DNA of 36,485 bases from Bradyrhizobium sp. NAS96.2 (GTDB lineage: Bacteria; Pseudomonadota; Alphaproteobacteria; Rhizobiales; Xanthobacteraceae). This document shows positions 1 through 9,563 of the stretch, in pieces (position 1 is the stretch's first letter; each line of letters opens with the position of its first letter). The notes beneath the pieces are model-generated. The model did not search any database. It was given only the letters and a program-made list of their open reading frames with translations, and had not been told where the DNA came from. The position numbers and the translations under genes are program-made. The DNA is taken from NCBI RefSeq assembly GCF_001908235.1, contig NZ_LGHK01000131.1, positions 1-36,485 on the forward strand, written 5' to 3'.

Positions 1-862
1 TCCGTTGGGATTTCGGCATTCCCGCTCTGCCGAACAAAGGGTCGAGTGAGTCGTCGTAACCCCGATGCCTTTCGAAGCATGTATCGCAACGGGGAAAGCG
101 AACTGATGTCGAAGGGTGAGGGCCTCTTGCGCGGGAAGGCACCCCTTCGGCACCTTGGGTGAACAAGTAAGGCCGATCTGGAAATAATGCAAGTTCGTTG
201 CCGAGAACGATATCACTGCTTCTGCGGGTGGTGCGGGACGAAGGATGGCTTCGTCGACCGCCGGATCGCGCGGCCGACCCGGGGGCGCGATCTTGATCAA
301 CGCTTCTCGTCATTCAATCACCCTCGGTCCGAGAAATGAGCCGAACGTGAATCGTCCGAGGTTGCTCGGGCGATGGATCGCAAGGCCAACACGTTGCATG
401 TCGGCGACGTCGATATGCGCCTGATTTCCAACGGCGCGCGGGACAGCGATGGCTTTGCACCATCCGCGACAATCGCGGATGCAACGTCGTGTGCGATCTG
501 TCCGCGAATATCGGCGACCACCGTGTTAGGCTGCTCACCGATATGAAGACAGAAGAGCGCTGTCGAGCGATCGAGCCGACGCGATCGCCGAGCGCATTTA
601 TCGGCTTCGACTTGAGATCATCGATCCAATTGCAGCTTCTCTTGCTGCGCGATCGTACTATCTAAAGATGTATTAGTTAAAAGTAGAAACGATAAGCGTT
701 GTGGCGACAACGCGATCGTGCAATAGTTTCGTCGCTTACCCAATATCGTTTTCGTCAGTCAATCTCTATTGGCAGTACCGCGGACTCTCCGGGCAGGAGA
801 TTCCGCGAGGAGAAGTGCTTTGTAGCAATTTGATTTTTCATCAATGATCGAGGGAGGCTGAG
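1..862. other. Long non-coding or degenerate region upstream of the secretion operon
   Basis: No convincing gene is seen. A frame open from base 1 ends at a stop at 160-162 (53 codons), so it could be the tail of a gene cut by the window edge, but I do not recognise it. A second short frame (373-546) and an overlapping frame around 450-660 give fragments such as CNVVCDLSA that faintly recall a PilZ-domain core, so a decayed gene is possible. The part from about 655 to 860 is more AT-rich and probably carries the promoter of the downstream operon. It holds a hairpin, GCGTTGT/ACAACGC, at 696-713 with a 4-nt loop. No promoter hexamers could be assigned with confidence. Confidence 0.4.
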
Positions 863-3800
863 ATGGCGTTGGTCCTCAAGAGCAAGGACGGCTTCTGGTA
901 CTGGTCCGATGGAAATCCCTTAGATCCCACCTTCCCTGCCGCGCTCTACGGAAGCATAGACGGAGTCTTCCTTCCCACCGATCCAACCTCGCCACCCAAG
1001 AGCGAAGTCGTATGCCCCCGGAGCATCACTTTCACAGTGCCGGGCTCACCCGGAGCAGAAGTCACAGTCGTCGAAGATGGCGGCAACCTTGATTTCACGG
1101 TGACGATGCAGGGGCCCAAGGCCGATCTGTCGGGCCTGTTCTTCGATCTGACGAACGGCAAGCTGTCCAGCCTCCAGGTCACCGGCGATCCCGACATCAC
1201 GCAGTTCGTCACCGGGGCCGGGAGCGTGATCAACCTGAAGAACGGCGTCAACATGAACGGCGCCAAGGTGCCGGCGTTTGACGTTGGGATGGAGTTCGGG
1301 CTGGCCGGTATCGGCAGCAATCATCTGGATATCCACACAACCAGCTTCGTCTTGAGCGACGCTGCGCACGATCTGTCAATCGATGACCTCCACCCGACCG
1401 GGGAAACCGGCATCGTCGGCGTCAGAACCCTGAGTGTTGGCCAGAAGCTCGAGACGGTCGCGCCTTATGCGCCGACGGCCACGCCCGACACGGTGACAAC
1501 GCTGGAGGATCAGTCAATCACCATTCCGGTCAGCGCGCTCGCGACCGACAAGAACAGCGGCGGGACTCTGAGCATTGGCGAGATCGGTTCTGGCCCCGAG
1601 GGGCCGCAATACGGCACGGTGACCATCGCGCCCGACGGAAAGAGCCTGATCTATACGCCGACGACGCTTGACTATTATGTTGACGGCATTCTGACCGGCA
1701 ACCAGGACGCGTTCCAGGTCTGCGTGACGGACAGTTTTGGCGGCGAGGTCACCAGCTTCGTCACCGTGAATGCCGTGCCCGTTGCAGATCCGCCGAAGGT
1801 CGTCGATCAGATCGCCGCGCCGCATGCCGGCGACGCTGCGACGCTGGTGCGGTTCGACATCACCGTCACGTCGGATGATTTCGCGACGATCAATCAGATG
1901 TCGGATTACATCAAGAGCTTCAGCCTTTCGCTGACCGGCACCAACACCAGCGGCATTACGGTCACTGACAGCGACGGCTTGTTGTCTGGCAACCTGATTA
2001 CGCCTCCTGCCAACCAGGGGCAGTTCACGGACGAACTGCTCGTCTCGTTGCCGGCCGGATCGACATTCAGCGACACCCTGTCGATGACCGGGACCAATGC
2101 AGAGGTCGAAAACACCGGCTCCCCGGCCACCGCGGCTACGACCATCACCCAGACGATTACCGCCGATACCGAAACCACGCTTGAGGATACCGCGATCACT
2201 ATTCCGATCGGAAACCTGGTCGGCGGCGCGAACATGAGCATTACAGGGGTTGCTCCAGGGCCGCTCGGACCGAAATACGGCACGGTCACCATCGCACCGG
2301 ACGGACAGAGCCTGATCTACACGCCGACGACGCTCGACGATTTCGTCAACGGGACGCCGACCGGCGATCAGGATGTTTTCCAGGTCTATTCGTCCAACGG
2401 CGCGGGCAACAACGCGGTAACCCTGGTTACCGTGAAGGAGACGCCGGTGGCGGACACGCCCGCTGTGAACGTGACGGTGCTCCCGATGCAGCCGGGTGAC
2501 CCGATCAACGAAGTCCGTCTGGAAATTACTTCTCAATCAGGCGACTTTGGGACGGTGAACCAGGGCTCGGATTTCATTCAGAGCATCGCGCTGAACCTGA
2601 CCGGAACGACAGGCGCCACGTCGATCATAGACAAGCTCGGATTGCTGTCGGGCAATACCATCAACCTCAACCCTTCCAACCAGGGCAGTTTTCAGGACGA
2701 AGTCGACATTCTGATGCCGACGAACACGTCCATCGTCGACTCGTTGGGGATCACTGCGACGGCGGCAGAGACGGAAAGCCCGACCGTGTCCGCCTCGAAC
2801 ACCACGAGCCAGTCGATCGTGATCGACAACGCTCAATCCTCGACCGACCTGACGTTCCAGACCTCCGGGCAGAGCATCTGGGATACCGGGGCAGCCTTCA
2901 GCAAGGACTTCAACACCGGATTCCTCGGTCTCGACAAGAGCTATAGCACGTCGAAGAAGGCCGTGATCGGTACGCTTGGTGTCTCCACCACGATCGCCAG
3001 CGCCGGCGCCAACCTGCACGTCAGGGCAGGCGTTCAGGCCGACCTGAAGATCACGGCAGGTGATATCAGCGCAACGCTGCCGTTCAACGTCGGACTGGAC
3101 TCTACCTACAACAAGACCACCGACACGATGCAGATCATGGCGACCGACGTGCAACTCGGAGGTGGACACTTCACGGCGCATGGACCAAGCGGCTCATTCA
3201 CCTTTGGGCTGGATCTTGGCCTTTCGGCCGGAGCGCACGCCACCGTTTTCGGCACCGGCCCGAGTACGCATGTGAGCGTCGGATCGTTCACCAAGCCGGT
3301 GTTGGGCTTCAGTCTGAAGAGCAGCCAGCTGAGCACGACGATCAACCTGCCCGGCGGTGCGCAACTGACCCTGGCATTCCCCAATGTGAACACCAATGGC
3401 AGCAACGCCGGCCCCGGCACGATTTCCGGTACGGGGACCAGCAACGATATCGTGAACCTGTCGGGCGACCTCGTCGCGATCGCCAGCAACATCATCTTCG
3501 GCACCGACGTGACCGACATCAACATCGGTCCGTTGTCGATCGATGTCCTCGATCTGATTCTCGGTATCGGACTGAACGTGGTGCAGAAGTTCGATCTGAA
3601 CTCCTCCGGCCTGGTACCTGCACTGGTCCTGGAAGATGGGACCGTCGAGCCGCTGTCGTTCGGCACTCCGCTAACGATTCCGAATGCGTCAACTCACGAC
3701 GCAAACCACGACGGGAAGATCGAGTTCGGCCTTGGTCTGGTGCCGACGGCAACGTTGACGAACAACACCTCGCTCGGCGCCACGATGAATGCCTCGATCA

Positions 3801-3949
3801 CCGCGCTCGCGCTTTCCGTCAGCCATATCGGCTCGTTCACGGCGTTCAAGGCCGGCACGACTGTTCAGCTCGGCACGTTCCCGCCGATCTACAACAAGAC
3901 GTTCGCCTTGAACGGGTTCGGGCAACAGACCGTGACCCAGACCGTATAG
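863..3949 (+). CDS. Large cadherin/VCBS-like repeat protein, probable type I secretion substrate
   Basis: A 1028-residue protein with no Sec signal peptide. The ATG follows AGGGAGG at 851-857. Two tandem units of about 226 residues begin near residues 214 and 440. Each opens with TLED..ITIP, contains YGTVTIAPDG.SLIYTPTTLD, as in cadherin-like/VCBS 'tandem-95' domains, and continues into a second beta-rich half ending near residues 435 and 655. Residues of about 670-1028 are a Gly/Ser/Thr-rich beta-type region. No GGxGxDxLx calcium nonapeptides are visible, so it is not a classical RTX protein. The exporter and adaptor follow directly, and their protease-dead type suits an uncleaved C-terminal signal. 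Secretion and a surface or adhesin role are inferred from architecture and neighbours. Acidic-flanked tyrosines such as LDYYVDG are possible sulfation sites, which is speculation. Confidence 0.8.
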   Translation: MALVLKSKDGFWYWSDGNPLDPTFPAALYGSIDGVFLPTDPTSPPKSEVVCPRSITFTVPGSPGAEVTVVEDGGNLDFTVTMQGPKADLSGLFFDLTNGKLSSLQVTGDPDITQFVTGAGSVINLKNGVNMNGAKVPAFDVGMEFGLAGIGSNHLDIHTTSFVLSDAAHDLSIDDLHPTGETGIVGVRTLSVGQKLETVAPYAPTATPDTVTTLEDQSITIPVSALATDKNSGGTLSIGEIGSGPEGPQYGTVTIAPDGKSLIYTPTTLDYYVDGILTGNQDAFQVCVTDSFGGEVTSFVTVNAVPVADPPKVVDQIAAPHAGDAATLVRFDITVTSDDFATINQMSDYIKSFSLSLTGTNTSGITVTDSDGLLSGNLITPPANQGQFTDELLVSLPAGSTFSDTLSMTGTNAEVENTGSPATAATTITQTITADTETTLEDTAITIPIGNLVGGANMSITGVAPGPLGPKYGTVTIAPDGQSLIYTPTTLDDFVNGTPTGDQDVFQVYSSNGAGNNAVTLVTVKETPVADTPAVNVTVLPMQPGDPINEVRLEITSQSGDFGTVNQGSDFIQSIALNLTGTTGATSIIDKLGLLSGNTINLNPSNQGSFQDEVDILMPTNTSIVDSLGITATAAETESPTVSASNTTSQSIVIDNAQSSTDLTFQTSGQSIWDTGAAFSKDFNTGFLGLDKSYSTSKKAVIGTLGVSTTIASAGANLHVRAGVQADLKITAGDISATLPFNVGLDSTYNKTTDTMQIMATDVQLGGGHFTAHGPSGSFTFGLDLGLSAGAHATVFGTGPSTHVSVGSFTKPVLGFSLKSSQLSTTINLPGGAQLTLAFPNVNTNGSNAGPGTISGTGTSNDIVNLSGDLVAIASNIIFGTDVTDINIGPLSIDVLDLILGIGLNVVQKFDLNSSGLVPALVLEDGTVEPLSFGTPLTIPNASTHDANHDGKIEFGLGLVPTATLTNNTSLGATMNASITALALSVSHIGSFTAFKAGTTVQLGTFPPIYNKTFALNGFGQQTVTQTV

Positions 3950-3977
3950 CCATCGCTGCGATTTACGGCTTAGCACT

Positions 3978-6143
3978 GTGGAAACCGTCAACGATGGAAA
4001 ATCGGAGCCTGTATCAGTCCCGCCCAGGACTGATACAGGTCTCGTGACGCTCTGTCAGATCGCGCGACATCTGGGGATTCCGGCGAACCCGGTGACCTTG
4101 GGGCGCCATCACCTGATGGCGGGCGCGATCGCGAGCAAGGAAGATCTGATCCGTATCGCGCGGCGCCTCGGATTACGCGCGCGGCTGGTGAAGACCAACT
4201 GGGATCGGCTCGAGAAGACGCCGCTGCCGGCAATTCTTGTCAACGAGAACGACCAGTTCAGCATCGTCAGCCGTGTCGTTGATGGTCGCGCCGCCGTGCA
4301 CGCCGCAGGAACTGCGCTCCCGAACCTGCTGGAGCGCTCCGATCTGGATGCGGTCTGGACGAGCGAGCTGATTCTGCTGAGCAGACGGCTCTCGCCGGCG
4401 ATGCTGGCCAATCGTTTTGATATCCGGTGGTTTCTGTCGGCGGTGCATCGGTATCGATACGCGCTCACAGAGGTGCTGATCGCGTCATTCTTCCTGCAAC
4501 TGCTCGGCCTGGTCTCGCCACTGTTCTTCCAGGTGGTGGTGGACAAGGTGCTGGTGCATCGCGGGCTGTCCACGCTCGATGTGTTGATGATCGGCCTGGC
4601 ATTTGTGTCGGTGTTCGAAGTGACACTGGGCGCGCTGCGTACCTATGTCTTCAGTCACACCACGAACCGCATCGATGTCGAACTGGGCGCGCGGCTGTTC
4701 GACCATCTTCTCGGTTTGCCGCTTTCCTACTTCGCCAATCGCCGTGTGGGCGACTCCGTTGCGCGGGTGCGTGAACTGGAGAACATCCGCAATTTCATCA
4801 CGGGTTCTGCGCTGACGTTGTCGATCGACCTGTTCTTCACCTTCATCTTCCTCGCAGTCATGTACCTCTACAGCCCGCTATTGACGTGGATCGTCATTGC
4901 CTCGCTGCCGGCATATCTGATCATCAGCGTGATCTTGACGCCGGTACTGCGCCGCCGCCTCGATGAGAAATTCGCCCGCGGTGCCGACAATCAGGCTTTT
5001 CTGGTCGAGTCGGTGAGCGGCGCTGAAACCATCAAGGCGATGGCGGTCGAGCCGCAGATGCTGCGGCGATGGGAAGATCAGTTGTCGGGTTATGTCCGCG
5101 CCAGCTTCCGCGCGCAGACCTTGGGAAATATTGGTGGTCAGGTTGTCCAGTTCATCAACAAGTTCACGATCGTCGCCACGCTCTATCTGGGCGCAAAGGC
5201 GGTGATGGCGGGCGAACTTACCGTGGGTGAGCTGGTCGCTTTCAACATGCTGGCCGGGCGAGTTGCCCAGCCGGTGTTGCGCATTGCGCAGCTTTGGCAG
5301 GATTTCCAGCAGACCAGACTCTCGATCGCTCGTTTGGGCGATATTCTGAATGCGCAGCGCGAGCCCGCCCAGACAGGCGCTGCCTCGCTACCGGCGATCA
5401 GGGGCGAGGTCCGGTTCGAACATGTTACGTTCCGCTATGTGCCGAACGGGCCCGCAGTGCTCTCCGATGTATCGCTACATGTGGCACCGGGGCAGGTCAT
5501 CGGTATCGTCGGGCCATCGGGATCGGGCAAATCCACACTCGCCAAGCTGGTGCAGCGCCTCTATACGCCGGAGTCCGGCCGCGTGCTGATCGACGGGATC
5601 GACCTCAGCATGGTCGATACTGCCTGGCTACGTCACCAAATCGGCATCGTGCTGCAGGACAACGTTCTGTTCAACCGCTCGGTTCGCGAGAATATCGCGC
5701 TGGCCGACCCCGGCGCGCCGATCGAGCAGATCATTCGCGCCGCGACTTTGTCGGGGGCGCATGACTTCATCGTCGAGCTGCCGCAAGGCTACGACACGAC
5801 GATCGGCGAACGCGGCGCATCCTTGTCGGGCGGTCAGCGCCAGCGCATTGCGATCGCCCGGGCGCTGATGGCGAATCCGCGTATCCTGATCTTTGATGAA
5901 GCGACCAGCGCGCTGGACTACGAAAGCGAGCGTGTCATCCAGGAGAACATGCGCCGCATCGCGGCCGGACGGACCGTGCTTGTCATCGCACACCGGCTCT
6001 CGACCGTCCGCGGCGCCGACAGTCTGATCACGCTCGACCACGGACGAAAGGTGGAAGAAGGCACGCACGAAGAGCTGCTCCGGCGGTCGGGACGTTATGC
6101 CCATCTCTATCGGCTACAGTCGGGGATCTCCAATGCGGTCTAA
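3978..6143 (+). CDS. Type I secretion ABC transporter with degenerate C39-like domain
   Basis: 721 residues, the usual HlyB-family length, forming the inner-membrane ATPase/permease of a type I secretion system. The N-terminal 130 residues align in pattern with the C39 peptidase-like domain. The catalytic Cys position is Thr20 (DTG instead of DCG) and the usual His is Gln (NDQFSIV), so it should bind its substrate, not cleave it. A transmembrane domain follows (about 150-430). The ATPase has Walker A GPSGSGKST (512-520), signature LSGGQ (616-620), Walker B IFDEAT (Asp640-Glu641) and a switch His672. The start is GTG with no strong ribosome site, 28 bases after the substrate gene. No earlier in-frame ATG exists and the D-T-G match needs this N-terminus. 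It overlaps the adaptor gene. Confidence 0.92.
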   Translation: METVNDGKSEPVSVPPRTDTGLVTLCQIARHLGIPANPVTLGRHHLMAGAIASKEDLIRIARRLGLRARLVKTNWDRLEKTPLPAILVNENDQFSIVSRVVDGRAAVHAAGTALPNLLERSDLDAVWTSELILLSRRLSPAMLANRFDIRWFLSAVHRYRYALTEVLIASFFLQLLGLVSPLFFQVVVDKVLVHRGLSTLDVLMIGLAFVSVFEVTLGALRTYVFSHTTNRIDVELGARLFDHLLGLPLSYFANRRVGDSVARVRELENIRNFITGSALTLSIDLFFTFIFLAVMYLYSPLLTWIVIASLPAYLIISVILTPVLRRRLDEKFARGADNQAFLVESVSGAETIKAMAVEPQMLRRWEDQLSGYVRASFRAQTLGNIGGQVVQFINKFTIVATLYLGAKAVMAGELTVGELVAFNMLAGRVAQPVLRIAQLWQDFQQTRLSIARLGDILNAQREPAQTGAASLPAIRGEVRFEHVTFRYVPNGPAVLSDVSLHVAPGQVIGIVGPSGSGKSTLAKLVQRLYTPESGRVLIDGIDLSMVDTAWLRHQIGIVLQDNVLFNRSVRENIALADPGAPIEQIIRAATLSGAHDFIVELPQGYDTTIGERGASLSGGQRQRIAIARALMANPRILIFDEATSALDYESERVIQENMRRIAAGRTVLVIAHRLSTVRGADSLITLDHGRKVEEGTHEELLRRSGRYAHLYRLQSGISNAV
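4008..4039 (+). promoter_or_regulatory. Perfect 13-bp inverted repeat at the start of the exporter gene
   Basis: CCTGTATCAGTCC at 4008-4020 and its exact complement at 4027-4039 flank a 6-base loop. It lies within codons 11-21 of the exporter gene, 31 bases after the GTG. No T-run follows, so it is not a standard intrinsic terminator. In the E. coli hly operon a terminator between substrate and exporter genes lowers exporter expression; a comparable role here, by attenuation or by shielding translation initiation, is inferred. Confidence 0.55.
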
Positions 6144-7587
6144 CGGCGTCTCCGCTGCGGATCACAAGGCCGGCGAGGTGGTGCTCTTTCAGCGCCGCTC
6201 GGCGCAGCGCCGCGCCTCGGAGCGCGAGTTCCTGCCCAGCGCACTCGAGGTGATCGAAACCCCGGCGTCGCCGGCCGGTCACCTGATGATCGGAACGATC
6301 GTCTTGCTGGTGACGGTGGCGGTGATCTGGGCCTGTCTTGGCAAGGTGGACATCATTGCAGTGGCGAACGGGCGGTTGATCCCGGCCGGAGAGGTGAAGC
6401 TGATCCAGCCGCTCGAAATCGGCGTGGTGAAGCGGATCGCGATCAGCGAAGGCGATGCTGTCCGGCGCGGCGATGTTTTGGTCGAACTCGATCCGACGGC
6501 GACCGCCGCGGACGTCGACCGGATTGCCCGTGATCTGATGCAGGCGAGGTTGGATGCGGTACGGTTGTCCGCACAACTCGCCGGAGACGCTGGCGCCTTC
6601 GTCGCGCCAACGGATGCGGAGCCGGCGTTGGTCGATGCGCAGAAGCGTCAATTGCTGACCGAGCTGGCACAGCACCACGCCAAGCTCGACGGGATCGATC
6701 AGCAAGTCCTGGCCAAGGTCGCGGAGCGGGACGAATCGAGGGCAACCATAGCCAAGATCGACGCGACGTTGCCCCTGCTCGAAGAGAAGGTGCGGATGTA
6801 CAGGGAGCTCCTTGAAAAGAGCCTGACGTCAAAGGTCAACCTGCTGGAGTCGGAGCGGCAGCAGGTTGAGGCGAAACATACCCGGATTGCGACCGAGCAT
6901 CACGTCGAGGCGACGGTTGCGCAAATCGCCGCATTGATCCAACAGCGGAAGCAAACGGAAGAGGAGTTGCGGGACCAGGACATCAAGGAGCTCGCCAAGG
7001 CGAACCAGACCGCGGCCCAATTGTCGCAGGATAGCATCAAGGCCCGGCAACGCAGCGGCCTGCAGACCCTCAGGTCACCGGTTGATGGAACGGTGGAACA
7101 GTTGTCGGTCCATACGATCGGCGGCGTCGTAACGCCGGCCCAGACGCTGATGGTCGTGGTTCCTCATGGCTCGAAGCTGGAGGTCGAAGCGACCCTTCCG
7201 AACCGCGAGGTGGGGTTCGTTGAAGTGGGGCAGCAAGCCGAGATCAAGGTCGAGACCTTCAACTACACGCGTTACGGTCTGCTCCACGGCAATGTTCGCC
7301 TCGTCGGCCGAGACGCCCTTCGTTACACGCGCCCTTCTTCGGAGACATCCGACAAGGATCCGTTTGCAGCGAAACAGCAGGCTGCTGGGAATCCTTCCGA
7401 ACGCGAGTCCTCCTACATGGTTCGCATCGCATTGAAGGAGACCACGATCGGTACCGAACAGGGAGAAATGCAGCTGGGGCCAGGCATGGGGGTGACGGCG
7501 GAGATCAGGACCGGACAGCGGCGCGTGATTGAGTATGTGCTGTCGCCGATCATGCGCTACAGACACGAGAGCTTGCGCGAGCGATGA
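6133..7587 (+). CDS. HlyD-family type I secretion periplasmic adaptor
   Basis: 484 residues from ATG 6133, which overlaps the exporter stop by 11 bases and has GGGGA upstream. An in-frame ATG at 6097 is possible but would deepen the overlap. Layout: short cytoplasmic N-terminus, one transmembrane helix (LMIGTIVLLVTVAVIWACLG), a lipoyl/barrel-sandwich half around GDVLVELDPT, a long alpha-helical coiled-coil hairpin in the middle, the second lipoyl half (LRSPVDGTVEQLSVHTIGG), and a C-terminal beta-barrel with GMGVTAEIRTGQRRVIEYVLSP typical of the HlyD/PrtE membrane fusion family. It should bridge the exporter to a TolC-type outer-membrane channel. No TolC gene lies in the window, so that component would be encoded elsewhere. 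Confidence 0.93.
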   Translation: MRSNGVSAADHKAGEVVLFQRRSAQRRASEREFLPSALEVIETPASPAGHLMIGTIVLLVTVAVIWACLGKVDIIAVANGRLIPAGEVKLIQPLEIGVVKRIAISEGDAVRRGDVLVELDPTATAADVDRIARDLMQARLDAVRLSAQLAGDAGAFVAPTDAEPALVDAQKRQLLTELAQHHAKLDGIDQQVLAKVAERDESRATIAKIDATLPLLEEKVRMYRELLEKSLTSKVNLLESERQQVEAKHTRIATEHHVEATVAQIAALIQQRKQTEEELRDQDIKELAKANQTAAQLSQDSIKARQRSGLQTLRSPVDGTVEQLSVHTIGGVVTPAQTLMVVVPHGSKLEVEATLPNREVGFVEVGQQAEIKVETFNYTRYGLLHGNVRLVGRDALRYTRPSSETSDKDPFAAKQQAAGNPSERESSYMVRIALKETTIGTEQGEMQLGPGMGVTAEIRTGQRRVIEYVLSPIMRYRHESLRER

Positions 7588-9563
7588 GTGCGGCCGCACC
7601 AACGACTGCCTTGACAGGCGCGGCGCTTGGTCCCGCCGAAGAATTCCGCGCGAGACTGGCCAGGTTATTCGACGAGAACGAGGGTTTCCGCAACCAGATG
7701 ACGGAGATCATCGACGTTCTCTCGGCCGCGGTCGCTGCTCACAAACTGGGAGAGCTGGCCGAGGCCGAGGCCGGCTATCGCAGCGTCCTGGCAAGATTGC
7801 CTGACCACCCCCAGGCGTTGCACATGCTGGGTGCCATCGAATTGCAGCGCGGCAACGTTCGAGGCGCGATCGACCTGATCCGGCGGTCGATCAAGGTTCA
7901 TCCGGGACATCCCGAGGCGTGGGTCAATCTCGGGAGCGCGCTGCGCGCGATCCATGAGAACGACGAGGCGATCGGCGCGTATCAGCGCGCCATCAACATC
8001 AAGCAGGACATGGTCCTCGCATATACAGAACTTGCGACATTGTTGTCGGATCTCGGCCGCTATGAGGCGGCGGTGTCCTACTGTGAAGCGGCGGTCGCAA
8101 TCGCGCCTGCTTCCATGCCGGCGCAGATTCAACTTGCCATCACGCTAAGATCCGCGGGGCGATTGCAGGACGCCACGCGTCACTGGTCTAAAATCATTGC
8201 CCTGTCTCCCAACCGGGCAGAATCGTACTACGTCCTGGGAACCCAGTTTCGAGATATGGGCCAGTTGCCGGAGGCATTGCGCTGTCACAACAAGGCGCTG
8301 GCCTTGAAGCCCGACATTCCGGAGTTTCTGTGCGCCAAGGGTGCCACGCTGATCTATCTGAACCAGGCCGACGAGGCGCTGGTGTGTTTCCAGCGGGCAG
8401 AGGCCATTTCGCCAGGCCTGCCCGATGCCCTGGCTGGAATCGGTTGGGCATTGCGATCACTAGGTCGGTTCGAAGAGGCTGACGGTTATTCCGACAAGGT
8501 TCGCGCTCTCAATCCGGGCGATTTGCGGTCATACAAGCACGTCTCCAGCGAGGGCTCCGCGCTCGAGATCGAAGATGAGCAACGTCTCGCCGATGCGCTG
8601 GAGCAGCCCGACACAAGCATAGACGGGCGGATCACCGCAGGGTTTGGCCTTGGACGTCTGCTGGACAAGATCGGACGATACGATGAGGCGTTCGCGCGGT
8701 ATTCCGCCGCAAATAGCCTGGTCCGCGGGATTTGGCCGAAGGTGGCCGATCTGTTCGACAAGGAGAGCTTTACCGCCCGGATCGAACAATTGATCGAGCG
8801 CTACCGCGATCGATCCCGCGTCGAACCGACGGACTTCAGCAACATGTCGGAATTGCCGGTGTTCGTCGTCGGCATGCCAAGGTCCGGCACGACGCTGGTG
8901 GAGCAGATCTGCGCCAGCCACTCGCGTGTGTTCGGTGCGGGTGAACTCGGTGATGTCATTCGGATGGACAGCGTCTTGAGCCGCCCCGACATTGCCGGCA
9001 CAACGCAAGCGTTTCATGACACAGCGCGGAGACTTGCGAAGGAGCACATCGTCAAGCTGTACGGCGATGCGAAAGGTGCCCATCGCGTCGTCGATAAGAT
9101 GCCGGACAACATTCTTCACGTTGGCCTTCTCGCGCAACTGTTTCCCCGGGCACGATTTGTCCTGTGCAGCCGCGATGATCGCGATACCGCATTGTCCTGC
9201 TATTTCCAGATGTTCGCACCTGGAGCCCAGCATTTTTCCTACGATCTGGCGGACTGTGGCCACAGGGCGCGGCAGATCAGACAACTGGCCCAGCACTGGA
9301 TCGGCCTGTTGCCCGATCGGATCGTTGAAATGAACTACGAGACCCTGACCGACGATCTCGAAGGTCAGAGCCGGCGCCTGATCAAGTTTCTTGGCTTGGA
9401 CTGGGAACCGGCTTGCATGAACTTTCACCTCACCGAACGGCCGGTGTCGACCTTGAGCTACTGGCAGGTTCGGCAGCCGCTCTATCAAAGCTCAGTCGGG
9501 CGGTGGCGGAATTACGAGAAGCACCTCGATCCCTTATTCGCAGCGTTGACCCGGCATGAATAA
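7584..9563 (+). CDS. TPR-repeat sulfotransferase fusion (first copy)
   Basis: 659 residues; the ATG overlaps the adaptor stop (ATGA). Residues of about 50-330 are tandem tetratricopeptide repeats, visible as recurring A..LG...LP..PEA.. and W.NLG.AL blocks. Residues of about 425-640 form a sulfotransferase domain of the Sulfotransfer_3/tyrosylprotein type. The 5'-phosphosulfate loop is GMPRSGTT (430-437) and the 3'-phosphate site is SRDDRDTALSCY (529-540). It should transfer sulfate from PAPS to a hydroxyl acceptor, with the TPR part probably gripping a protein partner. No signal peptide, so it is cytoplasmic. Its translational coupling to the secretion genes suggests that it modifies the secreted protein before export; the acceptor is not shown by sequence and could be a glycan. 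Confidence 0.9.
   Translation: MSAAAPTTALTGAALGPAEEFRARLARLFDENEGFRNQMTEIIDVLSAAVAAHKLGELAEAEAGYRSVLARLPDHPQALHMLGAIELQRGNVRGAIDLIRRSIKVHPGHPEAWVNLGSALRAIHENDEAIGAYQRAINIKQDMVLAYTELATLLSDLGRYEAAVSYCEAAVAIAPASMPAQIQLAITLRSAGRLQDATRHWSKIIALSPNRAESYYVLGTQFRDMGQLPEALRCHNKALALKPDIPEFLCAKGATLIYLNQADEALVCFQRAEAISPGLPDALAGIGWALRSLGRFEEADGYSDKVRALNPGDLRSYKHVSSEGSALEIEDEQRLADALEQPDTSIDGRITAGFGLGRLLDKIGRYDEAFARYSAANSLVRGIWPKVADLFDKESFTARIEQLIERYRDRSRVEPTDFSNMSELPVFVVGMPRSGTTLVEQICASHSRVFGAGELGDVIRMDSVLSRPDIAGTTQAFHDTARRLAKEHIVKLYGDAKGAHRVVDKMPDNILHVGLLAQLFPRARFVLCSRDDRDTALSCYFQMFAPGAQHFSYDLADCGHRARQIRQLAQHWIGLLPDRIVEMNYETLTDDLEGQSRRLIKFLGLDWEPACMNFHLTERPVSTLSYWQVRQPLYQSSVGRWRNYEKHLDPLFAALTRHE

Noticed and set aside
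863..3949. Classical RTX toxin or adhesin call for the large secreted protein
   Set aside because: No GGxGxDxLx nonapeptide repeats are visible. The repeats are of cadherin/VCBS type.
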